NCBI GenBank assembly: GCA_028712845.1
Contig: JAQTPO010000084.1
Location: 1-8,430 of the forward strand
Direction: 5' to 3'
Origin: Dehalococcoidales bacterium
Lineage (GTDB): Bacteria; Chloroflexota; Dehalococcoidia; Dehalococcoidales; Fen-1064
DNA: 8,430 nucleotides
In this document: positions 4,953 to 8,430 of the stretch, in pieces
Layout: each line of letters begins with the position of its first letter
How positions within the stretch are numbered: the first letter of the stretch is position 1
Notes under the pieces: model-generated
The model's database searches: none
The model's input: only the letters and a program-made list of their open reading frames with translations
What the model was told of the DNA's origin: nothing
Made by a program: the position numbers and the translations under genes

Positions 4953-6029
4953 ATGAAAACAAGAATGACGGAACTTTTTGGTATCAAGTACCCCATTATG
5001 CTGGCAGGGATGAACTGGTTGACAACACCTAAATTAGTGGCAGCAGTTTCTAATGCCGGCGGACTTGGTGTCCTGGCTGGTGTACAGTACGACCCTGAAG
5101 GACTGAGAAAGGCTATTCAAGAAATAAGAAAGATGACCGACAAGCCTTTTGGAGTAAACCTTACACTCGGCGTTGGGTCGGCACAGTTGGCTAAGGTCGT
5201 TATCGAAGAGAAAGTGCCGGTTTTCAACTACTCGCTGGGGAGACCGCCTGAAATAAAGCCATTGATTGAAGCTGTCCATTCTTATGGCGGCAAAGTCATC
5301 GGGACAATTGCGCTGGTGAAACACGCTCAGAGGTCTGAACAACTGGGCGCTGATGCTATTGTTATCACCGGTTTTGAAGCGGCATCGCACTCAGGGAATG
5401 CCGGCGCGCTGGTACTGGTGCCACAGGTTTCCGAAGCAGTGAAAGTTCCTACTATCGGCGCCGGTGGCTATGCCGATGGCAGAGGACTTGCTGCCGCCCT
5501 GGCTCTCGGCGCAGAGGGTATTTCTATGGGTACCAGGCTCGCCGCAACCAAAGAAGCTGAGGTAAAAGATTCCATTAAAGAAGTCTGGGTTAAAGCGAAT
5601 GAAGAGGATACAATTATCGACCCCGCCTTCGATGGGATTAACTGCCGGGTATGGCGCAACCCTGCTGCTGAAGAACTTTTGAATAAGAGGGGATTACCTG
5701 TATTCGATGCCATTGCTGCCGGTTTAACGATGAAGAAAGCGCTCAAACTGAGCTGGGGTCAGCTTATCAACACCGCGATGAAAATGAAAGGACAGGACGC
5801 TGGTGTCGGCGGCGGCAAGAGAAGCATGGCATCAGTAATGCGTTTTGCCGTCGGTAGTCAGCGTTTCCGTCTCGCTACCCGGGAAGGCGATATGAAAAAT
5901 GGCATTCTGATGATGGGGCAGGCAGCCGGCAGAATCCATGATATTCCCACTGTTGCCGAGGTCATCGAACGTACCGTGAAAGAAGCGCAGCAGATAATGC
6001 AAAAGATGGACAAACAGATCGCCGGTTAA
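4953..6029 (+). CDS. nitronate monooxygenase / FabK-like FMN oxidoreductase, copy 1
   Basis: A 358-residue TIM-barrel flavoprotein of the nitronate monooxygenase (2-nitropropane dioxygenase) and enoyl-ACP reductase II family. Visible: TELFGIKYPIMLAGM at the start, SNAGGLGVLAG (33-43), GFEAASHSG with the catalytic-type His146, the FMN phosphate loop GAGGYADGRG (169-178) and MGTR (192-195). The C-terminal part is longer than in copy 2 and holds a Gly-rich VGGGKRSMASV segment. Members oxidise nitronates or, as FabK-like proteins, reduce enoyl thioesters; the sequence does not decide between these. The ATG at 4953 matches the family N-terminus; AAAGGAG lies 13 nt upstream, a little far. It is followed by a paralogue on the same strand, so the two may form an operon. 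Confidence 0.85.
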   Translation: MKTRMTELFGIKYPIMLAGMNWLTTPKLVAAVSNAGGLGVLAGVQYDPEGLRKAIQEIRKMTDKPFGVNLTLGVGSAQLAKVVIEEKVPVFNYSLGRPPEIKPLIEAVHSYGGKVIGTIALVKHAQRSEQLGADAIVITGFEAASHSGNAGALVLVPQVSEAVKVPTIGAGGYADGRGLAAALALGAEGISMGTRLAATKEAEVKDSIKEVWVKANEEDTIIDPAFDGINCRVWRNPAAEELLNKRGLPVFDAIAAGLTMKKALKLSWGQLINTAMKMKGQDAGVGGGKRSMASVMRFAVGSQRFRLATREGDMKNGILMMGQAAGRIHDIPTVAEVIERTVKEAQQIMQKMDKQIAG

Positions 6030-6074
6030 AACCTGACATTCGGACAGCCTCACAGGTTACATACACAAAATAGG

Positions 6075-6107
6075 AGCAGGTATTGTCGATTAGCGGCAAT
6101 ACCTGCT
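6075..6107 (+). promoter_or_regulatory. 11-bp hairpin in the leader of copy 2
   Basis: AGCAGGTATTG (6075-6085) and CAATACCTGCT (6097-6107) form a perfect 11-bp stem around an 11-nt loop, 20 nt before the ATG at 6128. No T-run follows, so it is not an intrinsic terminator. It contains the alternative TTG start at 6083 and the end of an AGGAG at 6072-6076, and could act as an RNA-processing or translation-control element separating expression of the two paralogues. Confidence 0.6.
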
Positions 6108-6127
6108 ATGTTAGAGAGGCAAAAAAT

Positions 6128-7102
6128 ATGTTTCAAACAAGAGCCACTAGACTATTCGGGATTCAGTACCCCATTATTCAGGGAGCCTTAGGCGGAGGGC
6201 TGGCGCGAGCGGAACTGGTAGCGGCTGTCTCCAATGCCGGCGGACTCGGTATGCTCACTGCCCTCAATCACACTACCGCAAAAGAATTGCGTGAGGAAAT
6301 CAGAAAAACAAGGAGACTGACAAGTAAACCATTTGCGGTTAATATCACCCTGTTACCGACAATGCGCACCATCCCTTATGAAGAATACTTCGAAGCCGCT
6401 TTAGACGAAGGAGTCCGTATTTTCGAGACCTCAGGGAGAAGCCCAGATGCTTATATCAAAATGGTCAAGGATGTGGGCGGTAAATTTATTCATAAAGTGG
6501 GGAGCGCTAAGCACGCTAAATCCGCAGAGCGGATCGGAATCGATGCTGTGAGTGTCGTCTGTTTTGAATCGGCGGGGCATCCTCTACCTGATGATGTCGC
6601 TGCATCGGCACTCATCCCGGCTTGTACAGATGCGGTTAAAATACCGGTCATTCAGGCTGGCGGAGTCGCTGACGGACGTGGTTTTGTATCCGCACTGGCA
6701 CTGGGCGCCGAAGGCATCCTGATGGGCACACGCTTTACAGTCAGCAAAGAATGCAGCATCAGTCCCAAAATCAAAGAGTGGTTTCTGCAGTTATCTGAAA
6801 AGGACACGATGTTGATTCATCGCACTATCAATAATAACGAAAGGGTGGTTAAAACTGATTTCGCTCAGAAGATTCTCGCGATGGAAGATAAAGGCGCAGG
6901 ACTGGACGAGTTACTACCTTTAATCAGTGGAGATAAAGTAAAAGCGTCTTATCAAAATGGAGATATCAGCAATGCCCTCATCACGGCAGGTCAAGTCATC
7001 GGTTTAATTCACAATATTCCCAGCGTTAAAGAAATCATCGATGGCATAATCAGTGAAGCACAAACTATTGTTCGGCGCTTGAACACCATTGAGAAAAGCT
7101 AG
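6128..7102 (+). CDS. nitronate monooxygenase / FabK-like FMN oxidoreductase, copy 2
   Basis: A 324-residue paralogue of the preceding gene. It shares the opening (TRLFGIQYPIIQGA against TELFGIKYPIMLAGM), SNAGGLGML (35-43), FESAGHP with His151 at the catalytic-base position, AGGVADGRG (177-185) and GTRF (200-203). The copies differ in the region between residues about 75 and 110 and in the C-terminal third, so substrates may differ. Start ATG 6128 is chosen because it lines up with copy 1 and has GAGAGG 8 nt upstream. A TTG at 6083 with AGGAG six nt before it would add 15 residues, but it lies inside a strong hairpin and outside the family N-terminus. The stop overlaps the stop of the convergent tgt gene in CTAG. 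Confidence 0.85.
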   Translation: MFQTRATRLFGIQYPIIQGALGGGLARAELVAAVSNAGGLGMLTALNHTTAKELREEIRKTRRLTSKPFAVNITLLPTMRTIPYEEYFEAALDEGVRIFETSGRSPDAYIKMVKDVGGKFIHKVGSAKHAKSAERIGIDAVSVVCFESAGHPLPDDVAASALIPACTDAVKIPVIQAGGVADGRGFVSALALGAEGILMGTRFTVSKECSISPKIKEWFLQLSEKDTMLIHRTINNNERVVKTDFAQKILAMEDKGAGLDELLPLISGDKVKASYQNGDISNALITAGQVIGLIHNIPSVKEIIDGIISEAQTIVRRLNTIEKS

Positions 7103-8274
7103 CCTTCAGTATCGGATTTCTTCTGCCGGGCATCCAGCCACTTTTGCTTCTGGCTGATGCGCGTCTGCTCATCGGTGGTCTGGTATTTTGACAAAAACTC
7201 ACGGCGTAATTCATCAAACGTACCGTCCAGAATAGTATTTCTGACAGATTTCACCAGATTGCTCATAAAAGCCAAGTTGTGAATCGTTGCCAAGCGGTAT
7301 GCCAGCAGTTCTTTACTCCTGAACAAATGATGCAGATAAGCCGCTGAGAATGTCCTGCAGGTATAGCAATGACAATCGGTATCTACCGGACTTTCCTGCT
7401 CTTTAAATACAGCGTTCTCGATATCCACCCTGCCCGTTCGTGTGTAAAGACCGCCGTTCCGGGCGACACGAGTCGGCATGGCACAATCGAAAACATCGAT
7501 ACCCCGCGCCACGCACTCCACCACATCTTCCGGCGAGCCGACGCCCATCAGATATCTTGGCTTGTCAGATGGTAGAAGCGCCGTTGTTTGCTCCGTTATG
7601 TCAAATGTAATACTCTTCGGTTCTCCAATGCTCAAACCTCCGATGGCATAGCCATCGAATCCTAATGATGTCAGCAATGCCGCCGATTGTTTTCGCAGGT
7701 CGGGGAAAACACCACCCTGCACGATGGCAAATAAAGCCTGTTCCTGTTTTTTGTGTGCTTTCAGGCATCTTGCCGCCCACTGGTGAGTACGCACCATCGC
7801 CGTCCAGACACGCTCACGGCTTTCATCGTTAGCCGGTACTTCGTCCAGTACCATCGCTATATCAGAGCCCAGCGCTTCCTGGTACTGCACTGCCAGTTCC
7901 GGAGTGATAGTATGCTGACTGCCATCAATGTGAGAGCGAAAGACCACACCTTCATCATTTACCTGGCGCAGTTTGGATAGGCTGAAAACCTGAAATCCCC
8001 CGCTGTCCGTCAGGATGGCTCCATCCCAACCCATAAACTTATGTAAACCACCCAGCTTCTCAATTGTAGGGATACCGGGTCGCAGATAAAGGTGGTAGGT
8101 ATTGGCAAGAATCATCATCATACCGATGTCTTTGACTTCATCGGGTGTCAGGGTTTTGACCGAACCCTGAGTGCCTACGGGACACAATACCGGTGTTTGC
8201 ACTACCCCGTGTAGAGTAGTCAACTCACCGGCACGGGCTTTACCGCAAGTCTTTAGCAAATGAAAATTATTCAT
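7099..8274 (-). CDS. tgt: tRNA-guanine transglycosylase (queuosine modification of tRNA)
   Basis: A 391-residue TGT, which swaps guanine 34 in GUN-anticodon tRNAs for preQ1 (or queuine). Seen: LANTYHLYLRPG, TDSGGFQVFSL with Asp90, MVLDEVPAND with Asp144, IVQGG with Gln186, GGLSIGEP (212-219), the nucleophile Asp263 in FDCAMPTR, and the zinc site CHCYTC (Cys301, 303, 306) with His332. Length is normal for the family and all catalytic residues are present. The residue after Asp144-Glu145 is Val146, where the classic bacterial DEC motif has Cys; this may affect base preference. The ATG at 8274 has no evident ribosome-binding site and overlaps the stop of an upstream ORF by 8 nt, suggesting translational coupling. 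No other queuosine genes are in view. Confidence 0.95.
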   Translation of the reverse strand: MNNFHLLKTCGKARAGELTTLHGVVQTPVLCPVGTQGSVKTLTPDEVKDIGMMMILANTYHLYLRPGIPTIEKLGGLHKFMGWDGAILTDSGGFQVFSLSKLRQVNDEGVVFRSHIDGSQHTITPELAVQYQEALGSDIAMVLDEVPANDESRERVWTAMVRTHQWAARCLKAHKKQEQALFAIVQGGVFPDLRKQSAALLTSLGFDGYAIGGLSIGEPKSITFDITEQTTALLPSDKPRYLMGVGSPEDVVECVARGIDVFDCAMPTRVARNGGLYTRTGRVDIENAVFKEQESPVDTDCHCYTCRTFSAAYLHHLFRSKELLAYRLATIHNLAFMSNLVKSVRNTILDGTFDELRREFLSKYQTTDEQTRISQKQKWLDARQKKSDTEG

Positions 8275-8430
8275 TCAATAGAAGCCATTGGAAATTAGAT
8301 TCTTGAGGTTGTCCGAAAACTCCGAGTTCATTAATAATTAGTGTTACCTCTTCCCCAGAAGTCGATAGCTTGTTACGGTTTAGGGATTTGTTACCGTATT
8401 TATCACTAACTCCGGCATACCCAGCCATGT
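8267..8430 (-). CDS. unrecognised ORF overlapping the tgt start, possibly continuing past the right edge
   Basis: The minus strand is open for 53 codons from the window edge to TAA at 8267-8269, which lies inside the first codons of tgt (shared ATGAATAA). The visible part can start at ATG 8426-8428 or continue from outside. The end reads LGVFGQPQESNFQWLLLNE; I recognise no family, signal or membrane segment. The coupled overlap with tgt, which lacks its own ribosome-binding site, supports it being translated, but an open frame of this length is also possible by chance. Confidence 0.4.
   Translation of the reverse strand, partial: MAGYAGVSDKYGNKSLNRNKLSTSGEEVTLIINELGVFGQPQESNFQWLLLNE

Noticed and set aside
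6030..6058. AACCTG/CAGGTT inverted repeat directly after copy 1
   Set aside because: Only 6 bp with a 17-nt loop and no T-run; too weak to call.
6083..6127. TTG start adding 15 residues to the second nitronate monooxygenase-like protein
   Set aside because: The spacing to AGGAG is good, but the TTG is buried in an 11-bp hairpin and the ATG at 6128 aligns with the N-terminus of the paralogue.

Overview
This looks like ordinary chromosome from an anaerobic bacterium of moderate GC. My best guess is Chloroflexota, near Dehalococcoidia, from the sulfide-dependent homocysteine genes, the style of the phosphofructokinase and nitronate monooxygenase-like proteins, and a small palindromic intergenic repeat. 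This assignment is an inference, not a search result. I see no mobile element, CRISPR array, tRNA or rRNA.

Layout. (1) 1-412, minus strand: 5' part of a PHP-domain metal-dependent phosphoesterase, cut by the window edge. (2) 422-751: a divergent control region. It holds a 21-bp palindrome whose two arms each carry a TTGACA -35 box, a near-consensus promoter firing rightward, and a leader RNA. The leader encodes a short peptide with a Met-Met-Met run and a Met-Met pair, followed by mutually exclusive antiterminator and intrinsic terminator hairpins. (3) 752-2419: a two-gene operon for homocysteine synthesis, a DUF39-family protein plus a NIL/4Fe-4S ferredoxin. (4) 2420-2631: a palindromic repeat, then a promoter with 10-bp direct repeats around its -35. 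(5) 2632-4716: pfkA, a ThiF/MoeB-like activating enzyme and a MoaD/ThiS-like sulfur carrier, tightly packed. (6) 4953-7102: two paralogous FMN-dependent nitronate monooxygenase/FabK-like oxidoreductases separated by a strong hairpin. (7) 7099-8430, minus strand: tgt (tRNA-guanine transglycosylase), overlapping by 8 nt an unrecognised partial ORF that runs off the right edge. Gene 7 and tgt converge and overlap by 4 bp.

How it fits together. The main result is the leader before the homocysteine operon. A leader peptide rich in methionine codons, placed before a Met-precursor operon and overlapping a terminator/antiterminator switch, is the architecture of ribosome-mediated attenuation (as in trp or his operons) with methionine as the sensed amino acid. 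Methionine genes are more usually known to be controlled by SAM riboswitches, T-boxes or repressors. The nearby activating enzyme and sulfur carrier may belong to the same sulfur economy, but molybdopterin or thiamin roles are equally possible.
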